38,771 nucleotides of DNA from JAVEYA01 sp034003745. Its GTDB lineage: Bacteria; Bacillota; Peptococcia; DRI-13; PHAD01. The position numbers and the translations under genes are program-made. The stretch covers positions 1-38,771 of the forward strand of contig JAVEYA010000010.1 in NCBI GenBank assembly GCA_034003745.1, written 5' to 3'. Positions 25,812-34,049 of the stretch are shown piece by piece. The notes under the pieces are model-generated. The model was not told the DNA's origin, searched no databases, and saw only the letters and a list, made by a program, of their open reading frames with translations. Positions within the stretch are counted from its first letter, which is position 1, and each line of letters opens with the position of its first letter.

Positions 25812-27026
25812 ATGACCATAAAAGAGAACAAATTCTCAAGCTGGATTATAGCCATGACCATACTCGTTTTACTGGCTGTCGGCAGCGGCATTATATCTTT
25901 TGCTCTGGACGGTTCAGCGCCGCCGCCTGTTTCCGTAAACATTGACGCGGCCAGCCATTTCACAGCAAATCTGAATTTTGTCGATGCGGACGATCCGGGG
26001 AGAAGTACACCCTGGTGCCCTGGTCTGGCCAAGATCGGCTCAGTGAAGATTACCAACGGCTATTTTGGGGCGGTAACTATTAAAAACATCGGCGTAGAAG
26101 TATCCAATGTGGATGCGCTCTACAACACCTTTGTGGATAACATGCATTTGCGCATCCGGGATGTACAAGCGAACCAAATCCTCTATAACAATAGCCTGTC
26201 CGGAATAGCCCATAAAGCAGGCGCCGGCGGAGCAGGATTAAACATTGCTCAGCAGTTGAACCGGACAGGAAGTACCGAGCTGGAATTCATTCTTTCCATG
26301 CTCCCGGAGGCCGGGGATGAGATGCAGGGATTGAGCGCGGCGCTGGCCTTTCAGTTCAATACGGAAGATACCACCAATTACAGCAATAACGGCAGTGATA
26401 ACAGAAGTGATACCGGTGGAGAGGGATCGGACCCTGCGCCGGCTTTCCTGATGGCAACAAGAGCGTGGTATGAGGATTGTATTGAGGCCCTGATAGCCCA
26501 CGAGATCATTATCCCGGAAATTGACGGGGAAATCAGACCCAATGATCTGATTACCCGCGGGGAAGCGGCCGTCCTGGTAGGCAGGGCGCTGGGCCTTGCC
26601 GAAGACAAGGAATCGTCTCCGCCTTATCTGGATAATATCCCCGAGAAATACCTGGGCTATATCAATGCCACCAGCAAGGCAGGCGTCTTCAGGGGTTACC
26701 CGTTGGTTGCGGAATTCCTGCCAGGGCGCGTCTTCAAGGCCGACAATCATATTACCCGGGAAGAACTGTTCTGCGTCCTGGTCAGAGCTTACGACGTTGC
26801 TCTGGACGGCGATCACGAACTGAACTTCACTGATAAAGATGATATCAACCCCTGGGCGATGGACGACATCCGGGCGGGTGTGCAAAAACAAATTATCGGC
26901 GGCTATCCCGACAATACCCTGAAGCCCCAGCAGTTTATTTCCCGGGCGGAAGCCTTCACACTGGTTTGCCGTCTGCAGGGTTACCATGCTCTTCATAATG
27001 TGGCTGCGGGAGGTGCCGGACAATGA
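25812..27026 (+). CDS. TasA/camelysin-like domain fused to three SLH domains
   Basis: The 404-residue protein has an N-terminal hydrophobic segment (about 10-33, ending SFALDG) and a beta-sandwich region (about 35-190). That region closes with LEFILSMLPEAGDEMQGL followed by LAFQFN, the pattern of TasA/CalY fibre proteins. After an Asn/Ser/Gly linker it has three SLH segments (about 212-262, 267-330 and 338-395; RPNDLITRGEAA, ITREELFCVL and FISRAEAFTLV). SLH domains bind pyruvylated cell-wall polysaccharide, so this looks like a wall-anchored base or tether for TasA-like fibres. The start is ATG 25812 or GTG 25809. It overlaps the next TasA-like gene by four bases (ATGA), showing tight coupling. 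Confidence 0.85.
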   Translation: MTIKENKFSSWIIAMTILVLLAVGSGIISFALDGSAPPPVSVNIDAASHFTANLNFVDADDPGRSTPWCPGLAKIGSVKITNGYFGAVTIKNIGVEVSNVDALYNTFVDNMHLRIRDVQANQILYNNSLSGIAHKAGAGGAGLNIAQQLNRTGSTELEFILSMLPEAGDEMQGLSAALAFQFNTEDTTNYSNNGSDNRSDTGGEGSDPAPAFLMATRAWYEDCIEALIAHEIIIPEIDGEIRPNDLITRGEAAVLVGRALGLAEDKESSPPYLDNIPEKYLGYINATSKAGVFRGYPLVAEFLPGRVFKADNHITREELFCVLVRAYDVALDGDHELNFTDKDDINPWAMDDIRAGVQKQIIGGYPDNTLKPQQFISRAEAFTLVCRLQGYHALHNVAAGGAGQ

Positions 27027-28087
27027 GTAAAATCAAAAGAGTTACCTTGAAAAAGTTCAGCCTCATCCTCGGCCTGGTCTTGTTCATGGCCCTGGGTATA
27101 ACCGGAATAGGGTACGGGGCCTGGAACGACTTGCTGCAGATAGACTTTAGCCTGGCCACGGCCGAGTTCGAGCCGCAGGTAGAGGTATACAAAATAGCAA
27201 GAGAAAATCCGAATTTTCCGGCAAGGACAACAATCTTTAACTTAGACCCTGTAATCAGACCTGATGGGGGCGGTGTGATCACCGTCAATATCGGCCAGGA
27301 TTTGCCCTGTCCTCCTTCCTTGCGGGCTATCTGGGACAATGCCTGGCGCAATGACAAATATACAGTCTATTACAGAGTCGTAAATAACTCCACCATTCCC
27401 ATTCATTACAGGACGGTGGAACTATCCAGCACAGCTCAGGCTCCCTATATCGCAGTATCCCCGGATCATACCGGCTGGACGGAAGTTTTAGCCGAGGGGT
27501 CCGCTGCCAATAATTACGCTTCCATTGAGATCAAATACAAATACGCCCTACTGCCCGCGAACCGAATTAACCCTTTTGGCTTACCGTTGTGGGGGCAGGG
27601 CGGACAAATCGACCACGCGATTGCCCGGGTGGAAATCAGGCAGTTTAATAGCGCGGGCACAGATTCAGGGTGGATAAAAAATGTTAATATCCATATTTGC
27701 ACCAATGAGTTTCTTGATCTGGACCCTTCCGCCGGCAACGGTGTACTTAAGAGCAACAGTTCCGGTGGGACGGAAGAATTAAAGGGTTCCGTAGGCACGC
27801 AAAGCTTAGGAGCCGGTCTTGAGGATTCCTCCGCAGAAAGCGGCTCAGACAGCTTCGGTGAATTTATGGATACCGGTAATGTTGCGGGACAGGGAGAAAG
27901 CTTCGGGGAGAATGAGTCCGGAGAGAACGGGAACGCTGAAGCCGGAGATCCTGGTAATGGTGTTGAACCCGACGCTTCGGGAGAATCAGGCGACGACTCC
28001 GGCAATGATTCCGGTAATAATTCGGGTAATGATTCAGACAATGATTCCGGAGAAAACGGTGAAACAGGCCCCGGTGAGCCTGAGTAA
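27023..28087 (+). CDS. TasA-like protein with SipW-type signal peptide and acidic low-complexity tail
   Basis: The 354-residue product begins with a SipW-type signal peptide (hydrophobic stretch then GIGYGAWNDLLQIDF), the class processed by S26B signal peptidases rather than standard SPase I. The body is a beta-rich TasA-like region (about 35-245). The C-terminal 95 residues are rich in Gly, Ser, Asn, Asp and Glu, with five 12-bp units encoding N/D-D/N-S-G repeats. This looks like a disordered or calcium-binding extension. It overlaps the SLH/TasA gene by four bases, and its start codon sits in the sequence CAATGAG. It is likely a fibre subunit or cap. Confidence 0.82.
   Translation: MSKIKRVTLKKFSLILGLVLFMALGITGIGYGAWNDLLQIDFSLATAEFEPQVEVYKIARENPNFPARTTIFNLDPVIRPDGGGVITVNIGQDLPCPPSLRAIWDNAWRNDKYTVYYRVVNNSTIPIHYRTVELSSTAQAPYIAVSPDHTGWTEVLAEGSAANNYASIEIKYKYALLPANRINPFGLPLWGQGGQIDHAIARVEIRQFNSAGTDSGWIKNVNIHICTNEFLDLDPSAGNGVLKSNSSGGTEELKGSVGTQSLGAGLEDSSAESGSDSFGEFMDTGNVAGQGESFGENESGENGNAEAGDPGNGVEPDASGESGDDSGNDSGNNSGNDSDNDSGENGETGPGEPE
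27989..28048 (+). repeat. Five imperfect 12-bp tandem repeats within the acidic tail
   Basis: Units of the type GGTAATGATTCC run at 27989-28000, 28001-28012, 28013-28024, 28025-28036 and 28037-28048. They encode Gly-(Asn/Asp)-(Asp/Asn)-Ser, so copy number change would lengthen or shorten the tail in frame. Confidence 0.8.
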
Positions 28088-28226
28088 ACAAGTTCATCTT
28101 AGTGTTTTCATTATAGATACCTTTGGCACGGAGGTGATAGCCAGCGTAAAAGTTGGACAGGCAGGGGCAGGTTTGCCTCAAAAATGGAAGAAAAATAAAG
28201 AAATGTAAAATGAAAGGGGTAAAAAA

Positions 28227-28997
28227 ATGAAAAAGATTAAAATTTTAGCTTTGGCGATGGTTTTCGCTATCATGCTCATGGGGGTCGGCTATGCCGCCTG
28301 GAACGACATTATCACAATTAATACCACAGTACATACCGCAGACTTTGACGTTCAGTTTGCCAGCGCCGCAACCGGCGTAGTGAACCATGAGGTTCCGAAG
28401 TTTAATGGTGATCCGAATACACGCGCGAGTCAGTTGTATGGGCTTGAGGCAGCTCTTGGGAACAATAACGATCTTGTTAACGTATCTGTCAGCAACATGT
28501 ATCCCGGCGCTATCTTCTGGGTAAAAACCCAGGTCAAGAATTTGGGGGAAATTGAAGCCAAGCTGGACGGTTTTAAAATCAACGCTGGGAATAATCCCTT
28601 AGTGAAGTATCTGCAGGTTACCGGATATTACCATAATATTGCCGGAGCAGTACCGACCGTGAATAATGCCGGGGAAGTAACCGGCGCTTCGGAAGGCGCT
28701 TATGTAAAGATTCTGGGCAAAGGGGCTGTACAGGATTATCAGCATAGCCCGTTAAATCCCGATAACGGTTTGCCGCCCTCAATTTTACCGGTTACTCCGC
28801 TGGGTGACCTGGGACTTGGGGACACGGAAGGAGACCAGATTCTTTTGGTATTTGAATTCCCCTTCGCTACGCCTGCCGAATTCGCGGAATTAGCGCAAAC
28901 AGATTACTGGTCTGACTGGGATGTCAATTTCTCCATAGATTTTGATTTTGTCCAGTTTAATCAGCCGCCCTATATGCCTAACCCGGAAGAAATTTAA
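28227..28997 (+). CDS. TasA-like fibre protein with SipW-type signal peptide
   Basis: The 256-residue product has a SipW-type signal peptide (about 1-25, LMGVGYAAWND) followed by TVHTADFDVQF, matching the start of the previous TasA-like protein. The body has DLVNVSVSNMYPGAIFWVKTQ and VNFSIDFDFVQFNQ, the beta strands expected of TasA/camelysin folds. It has no SLH domain and no sortase motif, so it is probably secreted as a subunit. The ATG at 28227 has GAAAGGGG ahead. A 139-base gap with no recognised signal separates it from the preceding gene, and a very strong terminator follows. Confidence 0.85.
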   Translation: MKKIKILALAMVFAIMLMGVGYAAWNDIITINTTVHTADFDVQFASAATGVVNHEVPKFNGDPNTRASQLYGLEAALGNNNDLVNVSVSNMYPGAIFWVKTQVKNLGEIEAKLDGFKINAGNNPLVKYLQVTGYYHNIAGAVPTVNNAGEVTGASEGAYVKILGKGAVQDYQHSPLNPDNGLPPSILPVTPLGDLGLGDTEGDQILLVFEFPFATPAEFAELAQTDYWSDWDVNFSIDFDFVQFNQPPYMPNPEEI

Positions 28998-29023
28998 TTA
29001 AAAGATAATTTAAAACGCTAAAT

Positions 29024-29063
29024 AAACAGCTTAGGGGCAGGATTCCTGCCCCTAAGCTGTTTT
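29024..29063 (+). terminator. Rho-independent terminator after the TasA-like genes
   Basis: A perfect 18-bp stem (29024-29041 with 29045-29062) has only a 3-nt loop, and ends in TTTT. It separates the fibre genes from the signal peptidase gene. Confidence 0.85.
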
Positions 29064-29194
29064 AAGACATAGAAGGTTTAATTGCACCAAATATTTACAA
29101 ATAAGGGATATTCAAATAAACGTTGATTATGTATAATAAAAGAGAATGGAATTTATTTCCTGAACGGGGGGGTGATCGTATCACCGGAAGCTTT

Positions 29195-30364
29195 GTGGCT
29201 GCGGGGATGAAAATAAGGGCCGCACTGATACTCCTTTGTCTGGGTATAATTTACTTTACGGAAAACATGGTTGCCGGTACGGTAATGGGTCTTCAGACGA
29301 CCCGGCTGGTCACGGCGCTTGGTTGGCTGGGCCTAGCCTTACTAATCTGGTTTCTGCCCCGGCCCCGGGCGGCGGGACGATTGCGCCTCCAAAGACTGCT
29401 CAGAATCCTGGCCCTGCTCTGCGGCGTCTTATATCTGATAGTCATGGCCATCGGAGGATTTATCGAGGGCTTTGGCAAGAGCCCCTACGCTTTTACCCCT
29501 TGGGCCATCCTAAGCAACTTTTTGTCCCTGGCCGCAGTTATTTTGGGGATGGAATTGGCCCGGGCGTATCTCATTAACGGGCTCCCCTCACGCAAGCCCC
29601 ACCTGCTCATTGTCCTGGTCAGCCTTTTTTTTCTCTTGCCGGAGCTTTCCTTGAGCAAGCTGGGTGGCTTAAAAACCTTGCAGCAGGCAGTCAACTTCAG
29701 TGGGACAACCTTGATGCCGGGGCTCTCCGAAAGCCTCCTCGTTTCCTATCTGGCTTATCTGGGGGGACCGCTTCCCGCCCTCATTTACAGGGCGGTAGTG
29801 GAGGGATTCCAGTTATTCTCGCCGCGGCTGCCTAATTTGGGCTGGGTTACCCAGACCCTTCTGGGCAGTATCGTGCCTTTTGCCTGCCTGATTCTGACTC
29901 AGTATCTTTATCAGGAGGCGGCCCGGGAGCTGGAACGTTCTCCGGCCAAGAAGGAAGGCTACGGGCAGTGGCTGAGCGTCAGCGCTCTTTCCATCCTGAT
30001 TATCTGGTTTGCCGCGGGCGTTTTTCCCTTCTACCCCTCCGTCATTGCCACAGGCAGTATGGAACCGTTGATTCACCCCGGAGATGTGACGATTTTAAAA
30101 AAAATTGATAAAGAAGAAATCAAAACAGGGGATGTAATTCACTTCCGCAAAGATAATTATTTTATCACCCACCGGGTGGTAGAAATCCTGGACTCCCGGA
30201 AGTATAAAACAAAAGGCGACAATAACGAGGCGATTGATCTGGACCCTGTCGCTTTACAGCAGATTAAAGGAAAATTGATCTGCGTGATTCCCAAGGCAGG
30301 CTGGCCCTCCCTTTGGTTGAGGTCATCCAGTCTGCAGCAGGTCGGAAGCGAGGAAAATCTATGA
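29195..30364 (+). CDS. Signal peptidase I, S26B (SipW-like), with large N-terminal membrane domain
   Basis: From the GTG at 29195 the product has about 389 residues. The C-terminal 110 residues are the peptidase: Ser288 in IATGSMEP, His326 in FITHRVVEI and Asp342 in KGDNNEAID form the Ser-His-Asp arrangement of archaeal/ER-type S26B enzymes, in contrast to the Ser-Lys pair of bacterial SPase I. The N-terminal 280 residues hold about eight membrane helices, far more than the two of Bacillus SipW. The start is uncertain: the frame opens at TTG 29123, but a TATAAT lies within that region; ATG 29207 is another choice. It likely processes the TasA-like proteins immediately upstream. It overlaps the next gene by four bases. 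Confidence 0.87.
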   Translation: MAAGMKIRAALILLCLGIIYFTENMVAGTVMGLQTTRLVTALGWLGLALLIWFLPRPRAAGRLRLQRLLRILALLCGVLYLIVMAIGGFIEGFGKSPYAFTPWAILSNFLSLAAVILGMELARAYLINGLPSRKPHLLIVLVSLFFLLPELSLSKLGGLKTLQQAVNFSGTTLMPGLSESLLVSYLAYLGGPLPALIYRAVVEGFQLFSPRLPNLGWVTQTLLGSIVPFACLILTQYLYQEAARELERSPAKKEGYGQWLSVSALSILIIWFAAGVFPFYPSVIATGSMEPLIHPGDVTILKKIDKEEIKTGDVIHFRKDNYFITHRVVEILDSRKYKTKGDNNEAIDLDPVALQQIKGKLICVIPKAGWPSLWLRSSSLQQVGSEENL

Positions 30365-31461
30365 AGAAGCTGAGCATACCGTCTAAATTAAGAACCGTCC
30401 TCATCATTATTTTTATTTTGCTGCTGGGGGTTGTCTCCACCCTGGTGTACCGATCCTGGAAATATCCCGGTACGGTAACGGAGACGGTATCCTTGTATTC
30501 CTATAGCCAGAAGGCCAATGTGGATTACCAGGCCGCTTACCGGGACAATATGCTGACGGGAGCGATCAACCTGGAGGCGGGTCAAACTTATATTACCGAG
30601 TATCTAAATGACATTAAGACCTCCTTTCATTATGAATTTACCGGGGAAAGACCTGCCCAATATACAGGGTCATGGAGCGTCAGAGCCGCCTTAAGTGGTT
30701 GGAAGGTGGAACAGGAAAAAGTCGTCACCATCTGGAAGAAAGAATATCCGCTTGTTCCGGAGACGCCTTTTGATGGGATGGACGCCTCTTTTGAGCTTAA
30801 TCTGGATTTGCCCCTGGACCTGAAGCCGTATGCTGACTTTGTAAAAGCTTTTGTTGAAGAAACAAAAATCTCCAGTGAAGTCAGCCTGATTGTCAGTTGG
30901 CAGGTTGCCGCTAATGTTCTCACGGAGAAAGGGGTTATTGAAGAAACAGCCGCCCCCACCCTGGTTATCCCCATTGGCGCCAGCTATTTTACGATCGCGG
31001 GCCAGCCTAAAATAGAAAAAGAAAGCGCGCTGGAAGAAAAGGTTACGAGCGTATTGCCTGTAAATATGACCCTCATTTATGCGGGGTGTACGGGTCTGGG
31101 GCTTCTCCTGATTGCCCTTGTTCTGCTTATTTTCTTTACGAACGGCGTACGGCTCACCGACCCGGTGGAAATCAGGATGAAAGCCATCCGGAAAAAACAC
31201 GGCGAACGCCTGGTCAGCCTGGGCAGTGAGACTGTTCCGGGCGGCAATGCTATGTACCCGGTGAAGACGTTGGAGGACCTGATTAAAATTGCCGATGAAC
31301 TAAGCAAGCCGGTTTTATATACAGACGCTGAATTGGGCAAGCCTCCGGTCTTTTATGTTTTAGACGAGCCGAAGATATATCTGTATAAACTTCGTCCGGA
31401 GCCTTTGACAAAGTCTTCCCGGCAGGAGCCCCCGTCCTCGGGCCACAGCACTGCCGGTTAG
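30361..31461 (+). CDS. DUF5305-like membrane protein
   Basis: The 366-residue product has an N-terminal membrane helix (about 12-30), a large extracytoplasmic beta-rich region (about 31-235) with a GSWSVRAALSGWKV segment, a second helix (about 237-262, LIYAGCTGLGLLLIALVLLIFF) and a cytoplasmic tail of about 100 residues. This layout matches DUF5305 proteins, which often neighbour S26B signal peptidases in bacteria and archaea; the function is unknown. The ATG at 30361 overlaps the signal peptidase stop and has GAGGAAAA ahead. It may act as an accessory for TasA-like export or assembly. Confidence 0.8.
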   Translation: MKKLSIPSKLRTVLIIIFILLLGVVSTLVYRSWKYPGTVTETVSLYSYSQKANVDYQAAYRDNMLTGAINLEAGQTYITEYLNDIKTSFHYEFTGERPAQYTGSWSVRAALSGWKVEQEKVVTIWKKEYPLVPETPFDGMDASFELNLDLPLDLKPYADFVKAFVEETKISSEVSLIVSWQVAANVLTEKGVIEETAAPTLVIPIGASYFTIAGQPKIEKESALEEKVTSVLPVNMTLIYAGCTGLGLLLIALVLLIFFTNGVRLTDPVEIRMKAIRKKHGERLVSLGSETVPGGNAMYPVKTLEDLIKIADELSKPVLYTDAELGKPPVFYVLDEPKIYLYKLRPEPLTKSSRQEPPSSGHSTAG

Positions 31462-31478
31462 GAAATAACGCATCGCAT

Positions 31479-31618
31479 GGGGCTGTCGCAAAATAGCCTG
31501 TCATCCTGAGCAAAGCGAAGGATCTTAGTCGAAATCGGGAAAGATTGCCTCGGTTTCTAAGATTCTTCAACCATTACATGGTCTCAGAATGACACATCCG
31601 CTATTTTGCGACAGCTCC
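31479..31618. mobile_element. MITE-like hairpin repeat, 140 bp
   Basis: Terminal inverted repeats of 19 bp (31479-31497 and 31600-31618, one mismatch; GGCTGTCGCAAAATAGC core) flank internal inverted segments TGTCATCCTGAG (31499-31510) and CTCAGAATGACA (31583-31594). The motif TCATCCTGAGCAAAGCGAAG belongs to a widespread class of dispersed bacterial repeats. No open reading frame is present, so it would depend on a transposase elsewhere. Whole-element folding could also stop transcription after the surface block. Confidence 0.75.
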
Positions 31619-31733
31619 TTTATTTTTTAACAGAAAATACCCTAAATATTCCCAATAATTCTCTTGATTGCTAAAATTCTGTCAGGTATAATCGAAATCA
31701 AGAGAATTCTGTCGTTATCCAGGGGGTTTTTCT

Positions 31734-32420
31734 GTGCGTTTCGGTAAAGTTACCGGCCTAATCTTCAGTATCTTCCTATTTGTCTGTACACCGCTTGCCG
31801 CCGCTGATATCCAGTACATCAGCGACGCAGCCCAGACGGAGAAAATACTCGAACAAAAAGGGGACAAGCTGTTTATCGCAAAGAGGTGGTATAATTATAC
31901 CTTCGAAATTAACCCTGGAAAAAACGCAGCGGGTCTGCACCTGCGTCAGGTTGACCCGCTGGAATATGGACAGGCTTTGGAAGAGACCGCCTTCCCTCTG
32001 GACGTTCTAGGCAGCTATAAAGTCTATTTCCTGGACTATCGTTTGGCTCTTTATCCCACGGCGCTGGCCTTAAGCTTTCAGGACGACAGCGTAGTGGTTT
32101 TCGGGACCGGCATCCCCCTCGCCCGGGCCAGGCTTCATCGTTTGGCCGTGCATGAGTTGGGCCACCAGATCGATTTTAAGCTGATGGATGCGGAAAAGTG
32201 GAGAGAGTACCGAAGCTTGCGGGGGCTGGAAGACGGCCGGCTCTATGATAACGCGGGCGCCGTTTACGAGAACAGGCCCCAGGAAATTTTCGCCGAAGAT
32301 TTCCGCCTGCTGTTTGGCGGAGAACCGGCCCGGGAAATCCCCCCCTTAAACGGACATCTGCCCGAACCTGGAGAAGTCCCGGGTCTGAAGGAATTCTTTT
32401 TAGGTCTGATTCCGCAATAA
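31734..32420 (+). CDS. Secreted HExxH zinc metalloprotease-like protein
   Basis: The 228-residue product has a signal peptide (about 1-24, TPLAAAD) and a zinc site H140-E141-L142-G143-H144 in AVHELGHQIDF. The third ligand is probably E184 or E188 in ENRPQEIFAEDFRLLF. This spacing resembles the anthrax lethal factor-like (ATLF) metallopeptidase group used also by Firmicute housekeeping proteases. The start is GTG at 31734 after GGGGGTTTTTCT. It is a single gene after the MITE-like repeat and is convergent to the TSUP genes. The substrate is unknown; proximity makes the surface proteins a candidate. Confidence 0.78.
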   Translation: MRFGKVTGLIFSIFLFVCTPLAAADIQYISDAAQTEKILEQKGDKLFIAKRWYNYTFEINPGKNAAGLHLRQVDPLEYGQALEETAFPLDVLGSYKVYFLDYRLALYPTALALSFQDDSVVVFGTGIPLARARLHRLAVHELGHQIDFKLMDAEKWREYRSLRGLEDGRLYDNAGAVYENRPQEIFAEDFRLLFGGEPAREIPPLNGHLPEPGEVPGLKEFFLGLIPQ

Positions 32421-32424
32421 ATAG

Positions 32425-32790
32425 TCAATTCTTGTTTTGCGCAGGTAATTTTCCCAGCAGTTCATACAAGCCCATGCAGATTAAAAAAACGCCGAAGATT
32501 TTCCTGAGCAGCGCTGCTTCCAAGTGATTGGCTAAAGTTGCTCCGATGACGGCGCCGGCCAGAGCGCCGATGGTGAGGCAGAAGGCCAGGTGAACATTAA
32601 TATTCTGTTGACGGTAGTGTGTGATAACAGCCACGGCGGCAGTAGGAATAAACGCGGCCAGACAAATGCCCTGGGCCGTATGCTGCCCGATATTCAAAAA
32701 AATAACCAAGGCCGGAACCAACAGCGTCCCGCCCCCGATAGCCATCCCGCTCAAAATACCCATCAACAGTCCGATTACATAAATCAGCAT
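32425..32790 (-). CDS. Half-size TauE/SafE (TSUP) family membrane protein, second half
   Basis: A 121-residue protein with about four helices carries the family motif GMAIGGGTLLVPALVIF and a TAQGICLAAFIPTAAVAVITHY segment. Full-length TSUP transporters have two such repeats in one chain; here each is a separate gene. Its ATG follows the stop of the neighbouring half immediately. Together they probably form one transporter for a sulfur-containing or organic anion; the substrate cannot be assigned. Confidence 0.85.
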   Translation of the reverse strand: MLIYVIGLLMGILSGMAIGGGTLLVPALVIFLNIGQHTAQGICLAAFIPTAAVAVITHYRQQNINVHLAFCLTIGALAGAVIGATLANHLEAALLRKIFGVFLICMGLYELLGKLPAQNKN

Positions 32791-33156
32791 CTAAAAGAGC
32801 ATCCTTGTCCCGGCGATAATCATAAAAATACCGAAGATTTGTTTTAGTCTCATGGGAGGAATCATTTGCATCAGCTTTGCCCCCAGATAGCCCCCGACCA
32901 TACCGCTGGCGGCGATTTTCAGGGCTAACAGCCAGTCCAGATGATTATTAGACTGATATATATATGTGCTGACGATAGCCGTAGGCAGGATAATGGCCAG
33001 TGAGGTGCCGTGCGCCACATGCTGCTTTTCCCCCAGAAGGAAAACCATGGCCGGAATGAGGATGGTGCCTCCGCCGATCCCGATCAGGCCGTTGATCAGT
33101 CCGGTGATGACGCCGATGATGCCCAACCGGCTGATTTCGAAAAATGAAAGTTTCAT
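32791..33156 (-). CDS. Half-size TauE/SafE (TSUP) family membrane protein, first half
   Basis: A 121-residue protein with about four helices has GLINGLIGIGGGTILIPAMVFL and VAHGTSLAIILPTAIVSTYIY, parallel to the motifs of its neighbour. I chose the ATG at 33156 because AAGGAGGG is eight to twelve bases ahead; the longer frame starts at 33177. It ends exactly where the second half begins, so the two are translated in tandem. Both halves are complete repeats with their own starts, so this is a split gene pair rather than a frameshift. Confidence 0.85.
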   Translation of the reverse strand: MKLSFFEISRLGIIGVITGLINGLIGIGGGTILIPAMVFLLGEKQHVAHGTSLAIILPTAIVSTYIYQSNNHLDWLLALKIAASGMVGGYLGAKLMQMIPPMRLKQIFGIFMIIAGTRMLF

Positions 33157-33195
33157 TGCTTCAGCCCTCCTTGCCATGATGCTTAGTCTTTCCTG

Positions 33196-33936
33196 TTACT
33201 GATGAATCATTCCTAACAGCAGGATAAAAATAAGACCGATAACAAAGCCGGCTTTGGCCATGAACGGATGGGTCCGCTGCGCTTCGGGAATAAGTTCGTT
33301 TCTGACAATAAAAGCCATTGCCCCGCCGGCTAAGGCTAAAAGAAGGCAGATAAAGTTGGGGGAAATGGCGACGATCATCAAGCCGAGCCAGGCGCCCAGG
33401 GGAGTAAACAGGCTGATGATCAGGCCGGTGAGAATAATTTTCCATCTGGCAATGCCGCCCATCAAAAGCGGCGCGGCTGTAGCCATTCCTTCCGGGATAT
33501 TATGCAGGCCGATGGCCAGGGCAATTAAAACACCCAGGCTGTCTTTGGCCGAATATCCTACAGCGATGGCAATGCCCTCCGGCAAATCATGCAGGGCAAT
33601 CCCTACTGCAATCAGATAGCCCATTTTCAAAAAATGACTTTGGGCTGAAAGCCTGCCGGTTGATTTTAAACCGGATAACGAAGAAATCAGGATATCCAGG
33701 ACCAGCATGATGATAAGACCGGCCAGAAAACCCGTGCAGGCGGTCAGGACATTGCCGTACTCCAGCGCTGAAGGGATGAGGTCAAAAATCACTACCGCCG
33801 TCATTACACCGCTGGCAAAACCCAGAAAAAAAGCCAGCGTTTTAATGCCCAGGCGCCCGAAAGTCAGCACCGCCAGGATGCCCGCTACGGTAGCCAGCCC
33901 GGCCAGCATACTTTGCCACAAAACAAGGAGTACCAT
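33196..33936 (-). CDS. ZIP family metal transporter
   Basis: The 246-residue protein has about eight helices and the two ZIP metal-site helices, HDLPEGIAIAVG and GLHNIPEGMATAAPL. It imports divalent metals such as zinc or iron. The ATG at 33936 has GAGAGGAG upstream; the longer frame from 33972 does not. It precedes the TSUP pair on the same strand with a short gap, so co-transcription is possible. Metal specificity is not readable from these motifs. Confidence 0.92.
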   Translation of the reverse strand: MVLLVLWQSMLAGLATVAGILAVLTFGRLGIKTLAFFLGFASGVMTAVVIFDLIPSALEYGNVLTACTGFLAGLIIMLVLDILISSLSGLKSTGRLSAQSHFLKMGYLIAVGIALHDLPEGIAIAVGYSAKDSLGVLIALAIGLHNIPEGMATAAPLLMGGIARWKIILTGLIISLFTPLGAWLGLMIVAISPNFICLLLALAGGAMAFIVRNELIPEAQRTHPFMAKAGFVIGLIFILLLGMIHQ

Positions 33937-34049
33937 ACACCGGCTCTCCTCTCTGAAATTCCCTGCTAACAAGATATCGGGAGAGCGGACGGTTTATGCC
34001 TGGGAAGTTCTGATATGGTATCATTACCTTATAATGAAGGGGGAAAACA

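Noticed and set aside
28088..28226. Possible regulatory RNA or short gene between the two TasA-like genes (GGAGGTGATAGCC)
   Set aside because: A ribosome-like site is present, but the following frame is short with no family features and no supported hairpin or T-run.
32425..33156. Frameshifted single TauE/SafE gene
   Set aside because: Both halves have their own start, and each is a whole repeat; there is no broken motif at the junction.
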